Part shown: positions 1 through 9,212 of the stretch, one piece after another
Position numbering within the stretch: the first letter of the stretch is position 1
Layout of the letters: each line of letters starts with the position of its first letter
Assembly (NCBI GenBank): GCA_949317995.1
Contig: OX439038.1
Location: 3,986,001-4,050,000 of the forward strand
DNA length: 64,000 nucleotides
Direction: 5' to 3'
From: Acholoe squamosa
Lineage: Eukaryota; Annelida; Polychaeta; Phyllodocida; Polynoidae
Position numbers and translations under genes: made by a program
Notes under the pieces: generated by a model
What the model was told of the DNA's origin: nothing
Database searches by the model: none
Seen by the model: only the letters and a program-made list of their open reading frames with translations

Positions 1-316
1 CCGTGACGGCCGGTTGCATTCACTTACAAGTTATTAATTTGTGCATTGAACCATGAGGTCGCACACTGAGACCCTCATTTTTATTACATTTTTTATTATT
101 ATTTATAGTGCAGTGAACCATTAGGTCGGAGCCTTTGATGTCATAAACTCTGTCTAACTGACTGTGGCTGGTGTGCAGTGGGGCATGAACGCTCTTATAC
201 AAAGTTTGAGCGCTCTTATAGCTCTTAGAACCAACCTATGTATTAATTTCATAGATATTTCTTTGATTAATACAAAATATGTTAGAATTTATGGAATAAT
301 AAAATGGTATATCATA
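1..316 (-). repeat. Element 1 3' LTR (partial, cut by window start)
   Basis: This matches 12603-12901 almost base for base, with one length difference in a T/A-rich run near 91-110. In element sense the LTR starts at 316 with TATGATATACC. The last two bases of that start are supported by the deletion derivative at 37709, where a 4-bp target duplication directly abuts the same terminus. About 1.0 kb of this LTR lies outside the window. Confidence 0.92.
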
Positions 317-321
317 GAATA

Positions 322-338
322 CTCCCTCTCCCCCGAAA
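322..338 (-). other. Polypurine tract of Element 1
   Basis: Read on the minus strand this is a run of purines, TTTCGGGGGAGAGGGAG, ending about five bases before the 3' LTR start. It would prime plus-strand DNA synthesis. The same tract, slightly mutated, precedes the LTR in the derivative near 38201-38224. Confidence 0.75.
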
Positions 339-624
339 GAATGCGAAACTCCGTCATTTCGCCGAGGGAATGTACAATTTATACAATTTTTACCTTATTT
401 TGGAGTTATATACTGTTTTGTAAGAGGATTTGAAGTAATGGGGAGTGCTTCAAATGCAATTTTTGTGGTAGAGCTTTGTCAGTATAAACAATTTTCTCCT
501 GGGTATAAGTACATTTCCGAGTTTCTATATCTTACCATACCTGAGCTTATTTTCTTATGTGACATCAATTTTGGGTACAATTTCCCATTTTTATGTACAA
601 CATACAATTTGGCAAATAGTGTGC

Positions 625-965
625 AATTTTGGCATTCAATATTCAATTTAGCGTGCAAATTGAACATAAATGACAATTTCAGTGTGCAAATTTACAATTT
701 CGCGTGTAATTGCGTTCAATTGACAATTTCAGTATGCAAATATATAATTTTTGCGTACATTTGGCAATTTAAGTGTGCAAATATATAATTCTCGCGTACA
801 TTTGACAATTTTAGTGTGCAAATATATAGTTTCGCGTACATTTGACAATTTTAGTGTGCAAATATATAATTTCGCGTACATTTGGCAATTTTAGTGTGCA
901 AATATATAATTTTGCGTTCAATTGATAGTTTCTGTATGTACATATATAATTTTGCGTACAGCTTG
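625..965. repeat. About 40-bp AT-rich minisatellite inside Element 1
   Basis: Successive copies run roughly GTGCAAATATATAATTT, then CGCGTACATTTG, then ACAATTTTAGT, with a period of about 40 bases and single-base changes. A second, longer-period repeat of related words (GTGCAAATTGGGTAC, AGCGTACAATCTGG) continues from about 1085 to 1200. Confidence 0.8.
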
Positions 966-1839
966 GATACACATAGAAATGTTGATTTTCTAAAAATCTG
1001 ACTTCAGTGTATGAATTGGGTACAGACATACAGTGTAATGTGCAACATATAATTCAAATGTAAATTGGATACAACTTACAATCTAGTGTGCAAACATACA
1101 ATTTTAGTGTGCAAATTGGGTACGAGCGTACAATCTGGTGTGCAAATATACAATTTTAGTGTGCAAATTGGGTACAAGCGTACAATCTGGATTACACTAT
1201 TCAATTTATGGGATTTGAGACAAATTTTTCCGAGGGCCGGAAAAACAAAGTACTTCATGTACAATAGGCTTGTTTGTCTCTGAGTTACTCATTGATTTTG
1301 CTATATGGGTGTATTAATTGGCAATTTCGGCAGTGGGCCGCTGCTTAATTGACTTTTCCCCTAGCCTTATGAGTATGTCCCTGAAAGAGATTTATTTGGT
1401 GAGTATCTTAAGTAAACATGTTTTATGTCAACAATTTTCTCAACAATTTTTTTTTTTTTTTTTTCATTCATTTTTCCAACAATTTTCTTGGATACCTAAA
1501 GTGTGTTACTTTAAGTAAACCTTGGCATAGTATACAAGTGCTAGTGGGTACAAAAACTGTCTTAGTTATCTACCTGCATTCATGTATATTAATGTTAGAT
1601 TTGTACAATTTTACAATTTGTAATTTGCAATTTCGCAATTTTGCGCGTATATGCGCGCATTAATCATTGATTTTGTGAGAATACCATAGATTTTCATATT
1701 ATACATCAACAAGTGGCTGTGTATATTTTTTTTTCTAAATCAATTTTTCAATACTTTGATAATTTCATTGACAGTGGAGGTGTGTGTCATGTGTGAGATG
1801 TGTCATCTCAGTATCTCCTGGTGGTGGACTGGGGGCAGT

Positions 1840-3621
1840 CTAGTAGCGTGTTTCCATTGCTTTATCAAGGTTGGAGGCATCTTTTAATACTGTTTTAGCA
1901 AAGGGCTCCAAATTTAGTTGAGTAATATCATCCATGATTGGATTTTCCTGTAGTTTTTCTAAGGTTCTAGAAAGGTTTACTACTGGGAAATTTGGAAGAT
2001 TCTCTCTTTCATCTGGTTTGGTTTCAGAAATTTTGTTAAGTGCTGTCATGAATGGTAAATTAATTGTCTTGAGAATGTAATGAAATGATAAGGTTGAGTT
2101 ACAGGGCAACCTTGTGTTTGGAAGAGAAAATTCTCCTACACTGATCGTGCACCCACAGGGTACACCTATGATTGAGTAGGACTGGGCCTTCCGAGTTTCA
2201 GACGTTTTACCATGGCAGTTGATAAAGTAATGGGGTTCATTAGTAGTGACCAGATACTCATCTTCAGAAATGGAAATAGCATGGGTGGTAGGTGCTTGCA
2301 GTGGTGAAACTGTAAACTTGCAATGTTCCTTAATCTGTTGAGCCTGGTTAGTAAAAATGGCTACAGGGCATGTAGGCCTGTGTTTATAGATTCTACCATT
2401 TACATCTCTGCATACCTTTACTGTAGTACCTTCACATGCCTGCATATCTGCTGAGTCCAATTCGATAAATAATGATTCATCGTAAGATACTGCTAGAAAC
2501 TCAGTTGTGGTTTGTAATTTGGTGACTCCTTTGGTGGGGGTCTCCTGTGTGTCTATAGGCATGGGTGATGTAATCATTTGGTACAGTTTGAAGGTTGAGG
2601 TGGTAGATTGAATTATAATGTCCAGATGAATATATATATGGTGAGCTGAGTAAGTGTAAGAGGTCAGCTTCTGTGAATAATAGAAATCTAAGTCATTAAT
2701 TGCGACTTGTGCTCCAGGGTGTGTAATCCTAAGTTTGTTATTAATGTCAATTAGGTATCTAGCAAGGTCTGAGGGTGGCACTATATCAGGGGTTAGGATC
2801 CCTGATGATAGCATTCTCAGGGCTGCATTTGTCCTTTGCAGTGATTGAACTGTATTCATTCTTGCTGCTATGATAATTAATGCATCATTTAATACTTGCA
2901 TTTTCTCCCTTTGAGTTTTCTCGTGCCTTGAATATGAGTCAAGTGACCTGGACATGTTAGAGGCCCACAGGTTGACGGTGTCACCTATGGTGTTGATTGT
3001 GCTGTCCAGTACCTTCTTATCTTGGATGTATGCTTTGACAAACTTATCTTGTCTGTCTGTGATCTTTTCAATGAGATTAGCTGCTTCCTGATCCTGTTTA
3101 GCAAATTTTCTTAGTATTTCATCTATGTTCTTAAGCTGTCCCATTACTTGGTTTACATCTTCTACTGTGGCTAGACCTAGCACACCGCGAAACAGGGGTG
3201 CTAGAAAACCCAGTATGGCCTCTCTTTTGGCCTTGTCCAATGTGTTTATGGGGTTGGATAAGAACAATTTGATGGAGGCTAGTGTTTCATTTATCTCCTT
3301 GTCTGCAATTTCCAGCAAGGTGTCTAGCTCCTTAGCTTGTTGGATAATTTGGCCAGAGGTATGATCTTGTAGAGTAGGAGTGGTCAACTGGAGTATTCTA
3401 TCCCTTATGGATCCTTGGGTAATGGGTGCCCGAGGTATCTTGTAGGGGATAGCTAACAATAGTGTTGTGGTTGTATGTCCATTGACCAATGGTTGAGGGC
3501 TAGGTTTGAATACTACTCCTATGTTTTGTCTCACCACAGGTGTATAACCTGCAGTAAGTGGTTCAATAGTATATAATAACAGCATAGTTAGCAGTATGGG
3601 TGAAACTCTCAGTGTCCCCAT
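1840..3621 (-). CDS. env: Env, F-type fusion glycoprotein ectodomain (no C-terminal membrane anchor seen)
   Basis: This 593-residue protein starts at the ATG at 3621; the frame is open a few codons further upstream but without another ATG. A hydrophobic signal peptide covers about residues 4-24. Near residue 130 is KAKR, resembling a furin-type cleavage site, followed at once by a Gly/Leu/Phe-rich hydrophobic stretch (about 135-151) where F proteins have their fusion peptide. A long heptad-like region follows. A Cys-rich segment lies in the last third, including a CGC pair. This order matches baculovirus/errantivirus F proteins. The unusual point is the end: the protein stops in a charged tail and I find no transmembrane segment in it or in the roughly 100 bases after the stop in any frame. 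It may be secreted or C-terminally truncated. It would be made from a spliced RNA. Confidence 0.8.
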   Translation of the reverse strand: MGTLRVSPILLTMLLLYTIEPLTAGYTPVVRQNIGVVFKPSPQPLVNGHTTTTLLLAIPYKIPRAPITQGSIRDRILQLTTPTLQDHTSGQIIQQAKELDTLLEIADKEINETLASIKLFLSNPINTLDKAKREAILGFLAPLFRGVLGLATVEDVNQVMGQLKNIDEILRKFAKQDQEAANLIEKITDRQDKFVKAYIQDKKVLDSTINTIGDTVNLWASNMSRSLDSYSRHEKTQREKMQVLNDALIIIAARMNTVQSLQRTNAALRMLSSGILTPDIVPPSDLARYLIDINNKLRITHPGAQVAINDLDFYYSQKLTSYTYSAHHIYIHLDIIIQSTTSTFKLYQMITSPMPIDTQETPTKGVTKLQTTTEFLAVSYDESLFIELDSADMQACEGTTVKVCRDVNGRIYKHRPTCPVAIFTNQAQQIKEHCKFTVSPLQAPTTHAISISEDEYLVTTNEPHYFINCHGKTSETRKAQSYSIIGVPCGCTISVGEFSLPNTRLPCNSTLSFHYILKTINLPFMTALNKISETKPDERENLPNFPVVNLSRTLEKLQENPIMDDITQLNLEPFAKTVLKDASNLDKAMETRY

Positions 3622-4446
3622 GGTGCTTGTGTAAAGCAAGTTTGCTGTTTAAAGTCTTGTCAAATTTGTAGTGATTTGGTGCTGGTAAAGTCTAAGTGTA
3701 TGGTGTAACACTTTAAATGAAGTGGTTCAAACTGTACCTTTGCAAGATTGAGCTGTCTTGGCAATATGTCCGGTGAGTCTATAGAGATTGACCAGTAAAT
3801 GGTAAGGTCAGGTTGAAGGTGAAGTAGGTGTGTTCTTTATCCTAGTGCAGTCTCTCCTAATGGAGAAGTGGGCTGGCTAATTCCCAAGTGGGGTCCTGTA
3901 GACTTGTGTTCCAGACTGCAGCTGGATGAAGACTGATGGTGGGCTATGGTCCACAGTGCTTCTTATGTAGCCTACCCTACCCACATCCATTGTGGGCCTG
4001 GTATTGTTTCTCTGGAGTCAAGGCCTTGATCTCCAGTGTCTGCAACTGTGGGGGTCTATTGTGTAGTCTGTGTACTGGTAATTAGCTCCTCCTGTCATCC
4101 AGGACAGCCATTTATGACCGTCTAGACAGTTGTCTGAGTGTAGCTTATAAGGTCAATTGATCTCTATAGACTGCTGTGTTGGCATAGCGCGCTCTTTCAT
4201 GTGGGGATTAGGCTTTAGACACTCCATTGTGTTACCCTTACTCTTCTTAGACTTCATGTCTGCTTTACTTGGGGGGTCCCAGTCTTTGACCCTTTCAGAG
4301 GCAATAACCTACTGATATATTTACAAATTTGATTGGCTTCGTATACATAGTAATTCATTATCAGTCACACATGTCTTATGTGTGGATGAAGAGAATTTGT
4401 AATACATTTTGAAAATCTTATGTCTTTTGGTATCTCAATCTTGTTT
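3622..4446 (-). other. Pol-env intergenic region of Element 1
   Basis: About 825 bases separate the pol stop from the env start. No open frame of note is present. In element sense there are AG dinucleotides after pyrimidine-rich stretches just upstream of the env ATG that could act as 3' splice sites, but none can be chosen by eye. Confidence 0.6.
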
Positions 4447-7400
4447 CTAATTTCTTGAAACTGCACCACACCTAGATGTCTTCCTTAGTATGTGGTGTGC
4501 AGGCCTAGGCTTGATAGGGCCTATGCCTGTGGTTTCTCTTGTAAGGGTGATATCATTTTTGTTCCTTACAATTTTGCTGTAGTATTTGGCCTCATGTGGA
4601 ATAAGCCTGTGTGCAAATTCATTATTTCTGACAGCCACAACCTTTTTCAGTCTGTCTATGTGCACTGGTCTGGCCACCAATAGATTGGTGTCCAAGTTTT
4701 TGAGTTTGGCACTTGTCAAACTAGGTCTATCTACTACAACATATGGTCCCATAAAAAGGGGTTGAAGTTTCTTACACTCTGTATTGGTCAGGATTCTTGG
4801 TATGTTTAGGTACACCATGTCGGTGACCTTGATTTCCTGTGGTGTAAGTTTCTTAACATATCTATCCTTTCTTTCCTTTTGTAGCTTGGCGACCCTTTCT
4901 ATAGCTTTCCTCCTAGAGGTATCTTGATTTGTTATCATGTTAGCTACATGGTCTGCTACTGTGGATATGTCTTCCTGTATTCCCAGCCCTAAGTCCATTG
5001 GGGTGGCTGGGTTTCTCCCATGGAGTAGGAAGAAAGGGGTGAATCCTGTGGTTTGGGATTCAGTGTTGTTTAATGCAAAGGTTATGGGTTCAATAAATGA
5101 ATCCCAATTGTTTTGGTGCTTTGAGCAGAATGCTCTGAGTGCTGTGCCTATGCTAGCATTGAATCTCTCTACAAGCCCATTTGATTGTGGCCTGTATGGT
5201 GAGGAGAATTTATGTTTGATCTTGAGGTGTTTAGTTAACTTTGTGAACTTTGCACCTGTATAACATGTTCCATTGTCTGTTTGAAGAGTGGCTAGTGTTC
5301 CATGATGACAAATTATATTCTTGTAGAACTCTGCTGCTGTTGTCTCAGCTTTTAAGTCAGTAGTAGCCCAAGCTGTTGCATATCTGGTAGCATAATCTAT
5401 GCAGACTTGTATATGTTTGTTTCCCCTGGCAGTTGTGGGAAGTGGTCCCACCGCGTCTAGGTTTAGGAACTTCATTGGTGAAGTCATGTACTCTCTCACT
5501 GTCATTGGTGTTTTGTGTGAGTGTACTTGCCTTTTTGCTGTGAGGCATGTGTGGCAGGTGGAAACATATTTTGTTGTGTCTGCTAGCATAGACTTCCAAT
5601 ATACCCTAGGTCGGAGTGCTGACAGCATCCTACTTGAACCAAGATGGCCGCCAGTAGGTGAGTCATGGAAATACTGTAGTGTACTTGTTACCCATTGCTG
5701 TGGTATAACAATTTGAAGTGGTACAGTATTGGTTTTTCTCCAATTTATGGGGCATATATGGACTAATGTACCATTTACCAAGGTGTATGTCTGGCCTTGG
5801 TTGATGATTCTATTTCCTTGTGCTTTTGGTGCAGGCAAGGTTCCATCCTCAAGATACTGTATGAGGGGCAATAGGTCCTTGTCTTTCCTTTGTTCCAAGC
5901 CAAGGTTTGTACCTGAGATGGATGTGTCGGGAATCTGATCCAGTAGTTGATTTATATCTAGCACATGTTGTTTTATTCTGTCTCTTTCTTTTTCTTTTTC
6001 ATCGACTATTGGCCTATCTTGTGCCTTTTGTTGGGGTGTGTCACTCTTGTTTTGGTGTGTAGGCTCCTTTGGAGGGCCTATTCTCGCCTTGATGGGAGTG
6101 GCAACCTTTTTCTTTAAAGGCACAATTTGCTTTTTGTCAATCTTCTTTGTCTCAGAGTTCTTTGACTTAGTAGATGCAGTGTCTTTTGTGACATTTTTCC
6201 TGGCAGGTGGGGTTTTGGTAGGTTTGTTTCCTGTGACCTTTTTCTCATTTAGAATAGTTTGTGATTGTGTGGGGGGTTTTGGTGTGCCCTCCTGAATCAT
6301 TTCTCTAGTCTTTGAGCGTGTGGTCATAGGACACAAATGGTTTGATGTTTCCTCTCCCTGCATTGGTTCAAAGAATCTGACTGATTTAGAAGTTGCTTGA
6401 GTAATAGCATATATTGTGTCTTCTGGATCTTCATCATCTGAGTCAGGTGGGGTGAAGGGTGGCTCCTTAGGAGTTGCCTTCACTATCTGATTGAGTGATG
6501 AGAATTCAATAGGCTCGAAGTCATTATCTGGAAAGAGTTGTGAGTATTCTCTCTCACAGTGGCAAAACACATAGTGTGTAGATTGCTTCAAGATACCCCT
6601 AATGGGTGTCTCTGGCCTTTCAATGGTGTTGGGTGGATCATCCCTTTTGAATGGTACTTTCTTTGTTACTTTTGCAAACTTGGTTCTACTGGCTGCTCTA
6701 ACTCTCCTTGGTGGGGGTGGAGGGTTAGTCATGGGTCCAGAGTCTGGGTATTCTCTTCTAGACATAGCATCTGGTGGTGTGTTATCATCACCTTTCACGT
6801 GTTGGATGGTGAATGAAAATTGTTGTATGTCTAGAGCCCATCTGGCCCATCTATGTGTGAGTCCTGTATTGGTTAATAGTGGGATTAGGGCTGCATGGTC
6901 TGTGTATAGTTGGAAGTGTCTGGTCTCTAGATAGTGTCTGAAGTGTAATACTCCATACACTACTCCCAGTAGTTCTCTCTCTGTGGTATTGTAATTTCTC
7001 TCATGTTTGGAGAGGGTTCTACCTGCAAAGGCTACTGGTCTGAGCACTCCTTCATTATCTCTCTGTGAGAGTACAGCTCCTAAACTCACATTGGAAGCAT
7101 CAGTTGCCAAACTGAACTCTTTCTCATAGTTTGGATATCTGAGAAGAGCATTGGTACAGAGGGCATGCTTTAATGTTTTGAAAGCATTATCTGCCTCTTC
7201 TGTCCAGACAAATGCTTTGAGATGTGTCTGTAGATCATATAATGGTCTAGCAATTTGGGCATAACCTTTGATAAACTTTTTGAAGTATTGGCATAGGCCT
7301 GTGAAGGATCGGACATTTTTGACTGATTTTGGTGTTGGGAAGGTTTTGATTGATTCCATCTTTGTGGGAGATGGTTGCAGTCCCATGGGTGTCACTCTCA

Positions 7401-8211
7401 TTCCCAAGAAGTCTATTCTGTCTATGAAGTATTCACATTTTGATTTCTTCAGTTTGAGTTTACCAACTCTTAGGCTGTTGAACACATCTTCCAGGTCATG
7501 GAAGTGTTGTTCGATTGATGGTGATAATACCAATATGTCATCTAGGTATGGTAGGGCACATTTGTACTTGAGTTTGTTCAGAATTAATGTGACTAGATGG
7601 CAGAATCCCGCCGGTGCCGTCGCTAAACCCATCGGCATCCTTTCATAGACATATTTTTTGTCATTTGCTATGAATGCGGTTTTATGCTGATCCTCCTGTC
7701 TTATAGGAATTTGAAAAAATCCCTGTTGGGCATCTAGCTTACTGAATACTCTTGGTCTGAGTGACCCTATCATGTCTAGAGTGTCATCGGCCCGGGGTGT
7801 AGATAAGGCTTGATTTATCGTGTTCTGGTTCAAATAACGAAAATCTGTGACGAGCCGATGGCCTCCGGATGATTTTTGTACTAAAAAGGATCTGGAGGCC
7901 CAGGGGCCCTCGGCACATTCTCTCAGAATGCCCTGTTGTACTAGCCTTTCACACTCTTCCCCTATTGCGGCCTGTTTTTCTGGTGTTTGTCTATATGGTA
8001 GGAAATGACATGGTACTGCCTCAGGTTTTTCATGTATTGAGTGTGTATACAGGTGTGTGGCACCAATGTCTCCATCTTTTCCTACAAATACATCATCATA
8101 CTTGGTCAGCAGTGATTTTAATCTATCATGCTGATCTTTGGATGTGAGCACAGATTTTGGTGGAACATTCTCTTCCAATTCTGGCTCGAGGTCATGTGCC
8201 TCACTATACAT
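4447..8211 (-). CDS. pol: Pol: reverse transcriptase, RNase H, long linker, integrase
   Basis: This 1254-residue protein copies the RNA genome and inserts the cDNA. RT spans about residues 60-300 with the catalytic YLDD at 222-225. RNase H follows with ATDAS (D371), TERE (E411) and YTDH (D438). The integrase zinc module is H849, H856, C886, C889. The catalytic triad is D919, D979, E1015 with 35 residues between the last two, and GPY is at 1155-1157. No chromodomain is seen. Between RNase H and integrase (about 490-765) lies an unusually long Lys/Pro/Thr-rich linker with little recognisable structure. The ATG at 8211 is the first in frame, but the frame opens at 8223 inside the protease ORF, so expression by a -1 shift from protease is more likely than independent initiation. 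Confidence 0.93.
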   Translation of the reverse strand: MYSEAHDLEPELEENVPPKSVLTSKDQHDRLKSLLTKYDDVFVGKDGDIGATHLYTHSIHEKPEAVPCHFLPYRQTPEKQAAIGEECERLVQQGILRECAEGPWASRSFLVQKSSGGHRLVTDFRYLNQNTINQALSTPRADDTLDMIGSLRPRVFSKLDAQQGFFQIPIRQEDQHKTAFIANDKKYVYERMPMGLATAPAGFCHLVTLILNKLKYKCALPYLDDILVLSPSIEQHFHDLEDVFNSLRVGKLKLKKSKCEYFIDRIDFLGMRVTPMGLQPSPTKMESIKTFPTPKSVKNVRSFTGLCQYFKKFIKGYAQIARPLYDLQTHLKAFVWTEEADNAFKTLKHALCTNALLRYPNYEKEFSLATDASNVSLGAVLSQRDNEGVLRPVAFAGRTLSKHERNYNTTERELLGVVYGVLHFRHYLETRHFQLYTDHAALIPLLTNTGLTHRWARWALDIQQFSFTIQHVKGDDNTPPDAMSRREYPDSGPMTNPPPPPRRVRAASRTKFAKVTKKVPFKRDDPPNTIERPETPIRGILKQSTHYVFCHCEREYSQLFPDNDFEPIEFSSLNQIVKATPKEPPFTPPDSDDEDPEDTIYAITQATSKSVRFFEPMQGEETSNHLCPMTTRSKTREMIQEGTPKPPTQSQTILNEKKVTGNKPTKTPPARKNVTKDTASTKSKNSETKKIDKKQIVPLKKKVATPIKARIGPPKEPTHQNKSDTPQQKAQDRPIVDEKEKERDRIKQHVLDINQLLDQIPDTSISGTNLGLEQRKDKDLLPLIQYLEDGTLPAPKAQGNRIINQGQTYTLVNGTLVHICPINWRKTNTVPLQIVIPQQWVTSTLQYFHDSPTGGHLGSSRMLSALRPRVYWKSMLADTTKYVSTCHTCLTAKRQVHSHKTPMTVREYMTSPMKFLNLDAVGPLPTTARGNKHIQVCIDYATRYATAWATTDLKAETTAAEFYKNIICHHGTLATLQTDNGTCYTGAKFTKLTKHLKIKHKFSSPYRPQSNGLVERFNASIGTALRAFCSKHQNNWDSFIEPITFALNNTESQTTGFTPFFLLHGRNPATPMDLGLGIQEDISTVADHVANMITNQDTSRRKAIERVAKLQKERKDRYVKKLTPQEIKVTDMVYLNIPRILTNTECKKLQPLFMGPYVVVDRPSLTSAKLKNLDTNLLVARPVHIDRLKKVVAVRNNEFAHRLIPHEAKYYSKIVRNKNDITLTRETTGIGPIKPRPAHHILRKTSRCGAVSRN
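8106..8134 (-). promoter_or_regulatory. Candidate hairpin for the protease-pol -1 frameshift
   Basis: In element sense the arm at 8134-8125 pairs with 8116-8106 (ten pairs, one bulged base) around an eight-base loop that contains the protease stop codon. Upstream in the 0 frame are CCA AAG and, further off, CAA AAT as possible slip sites, but neither is a canonical heptamer at ideal spacing. The frame relation (protease to pol is -1) is certain; the exact site is not. Confidence 0.4.
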
Positions 8212-9206
8212 ATAGCAGCTATTTCAGAGAGTCTGATTGAGTTGGGTTCAGGGTCAGCATATGTGGACTCACAGTCTGAGTCTGTGTCACTGAATTGAGT
8301 TACATCCTCAGGCCGTATGGCTGAGATGGATTGATCAGTGTGTGGGGTAGTGTCTGACACCTGTTGGGGTTTTTCTAAATCAGATTCCTTGACCTCCTGA
8401 AATAGAGCTATGATGGCACCCTTTTTGATTTTATGTGGGCGCCTGCTGGTGTTGAGTAACACTAGGGGATGTTTGTTATTTTCCCTGGGGGTTACTGCTG
8501 CCCTTTGAACTAGATATGGGGCATTGTTGTTTCTTTGGAGGTTATCTACTACTCCAGTTTTCCCTTGCAGTGATTGAGTAGATGTGACCTTACCCAATAC
8601 TGCAAGTTCAGAGAATGGAGGGATGGTAAAATCCCTCACTGCCCTAATGGGTTTGAGAATTTGTTCAGGATCAACATTAAATTCAATTTGAGATTTTGTA
8701 GTGCTTAAGAAATCTGTGCCGAGTACAACGGGCTGTGTGAGGTTGGGTATTACAGCGAATTGGTATTGGAATCTGACACCTTGGATTCTAAAGTTCAGCA
8801 TAGCTGAATGTCTAACATGACACACCGATCCATCTGCCAAGTGGATGTTGATTTTAGATTTCCTCAGTTGGATATGGAATCTCTTTTGGAGATCCATGAG
8901 GAATGATTGTCTGACACAGGTGATAGTAGCACCTGTATCAACCAAACATTGTACATCTGAAACATCATATAGATTTGCATTGATACAGCCATTTTGAAGA
9001 AGTACAATAGAAAGCTTGGTACTCTCACCTGTATCCTTTGATGATGAATCTGGTGGGGTGATGTGTATCACTGATGGACGTCTCTGTCTGTTAGATGGTA
9101 GATTTGCACTAGCAATTGTCTCTGGTTGGATCTTTGTTAATCCTGATTGATTGTTTGTATTTGGGGTGTCACAGTGCACTGGCCCATCGGCACTGTGACA
9201 TCCTAG
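8118..9206 (-). CDS. pro: Aspartic protease (middle frame, gag-pro -1 shift)
   Basis: The frame encodes a retropepsin-type protease that would cleave Gag, Pro and Pol. The catalytic motif is LVDTGAT, with its DTG codons near 8937, and the second half carries VVLGTDFL, the usual partner motif. Beyond the protease core are about 150 residues of dUTPase-unlike, acidic and polar sequence leading into pol. There is no good ATG: the frame has only GTG at 9179 near its start and runs open upstream through the end of gag. I therefore start it at 9206, the first codon after the proposed -1 slip on GGAAAAC. It overlaps the pol frame by about 105 bases, again in -1 relation. Having protease in its own frame between two shifts is like MMTV-type and HTLV-type retroviruses; many Ty3/gypsy elements use one shift or none. 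Confidence 0.88.
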   Translation of the reverse strand, partial: LGCHSADGPVHCDTPNTNNQSGLTKIQPETIASANLPSNRQRRPSVIHITPPDSSSKDTGESTKLSIVLLQNGCINANLYDVSDVQCLVDTGATITCVRQSFLMDLQKRFHIQLRKSKINIHLADGSVCHVRHSAMLNFRIQGVRFQYQFAVIPNLTQPVVLGTDFLSTTKSQIEFNVDPEQILKPIRAVRDFTIPPFSELAVLGKVTSTQSLQGKTGVVDNLQRNNNAPYLVQRAAVTPRENNKHPLVLLNTSRRPHKIKKGAIIALFQEVKESDLEKPQQVSDTTPHTDQSISAIRPEDVTQFSDTDSDCESTYADPEPNSIRLSEIAAICIVRHMTSSQNWKRMFHQNLCSHPKISMID

Positions 9207-9212
9207 TTTTCC
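9167..9212 (-). promoter_or_regulatory. Gag-protease -1 ribosomal frameshift cassette
   Basis: In element sense the gag frame ends G GAA AAC TAG. The heptamer GGAAAAC occupies 9212-9206. Five bases (TAGGA) later a perfect 11-bp stem begins: arm 9200-9190 pairs with 9177-9167 around a 12-base loop. Protease lies in the -1 frame. Spacing and structure match known stimulators of -1 frameshifting. The heptamer is not a textbook X XXY YYZ because the P-site codon re-pairs from GAA to GGA. The same heptamer, spacing and hairpin position recur in Element 2 at 50235-50279. Confidence 0.7.

Larger units (their letters stand above)
317..1839 (-). other. Element 1 3' noncoding region
   Basis: About 1.5 kb between the env stop and the 3' LTR has no gene: short open frames here are broken and repeat-derived. 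It is strongly AT-rich and dominated by tandem repeats built from variants of GTGCAAATATATAATTT and GCGTACATTTG, plus a poly-T run near 1447-1463. A mutated version of its LTR-proximal part is found next to the LTR at 37784-38224, so it is a genuine part of the element rather than host sequence. Confidence 0.8.

Noticed and set aside
3125-7648. Plus-strand open frames of 60-126 codons inside env and pol
   Set aside because: They lie antisense to clear Env and Pol domains and have no features of their own.
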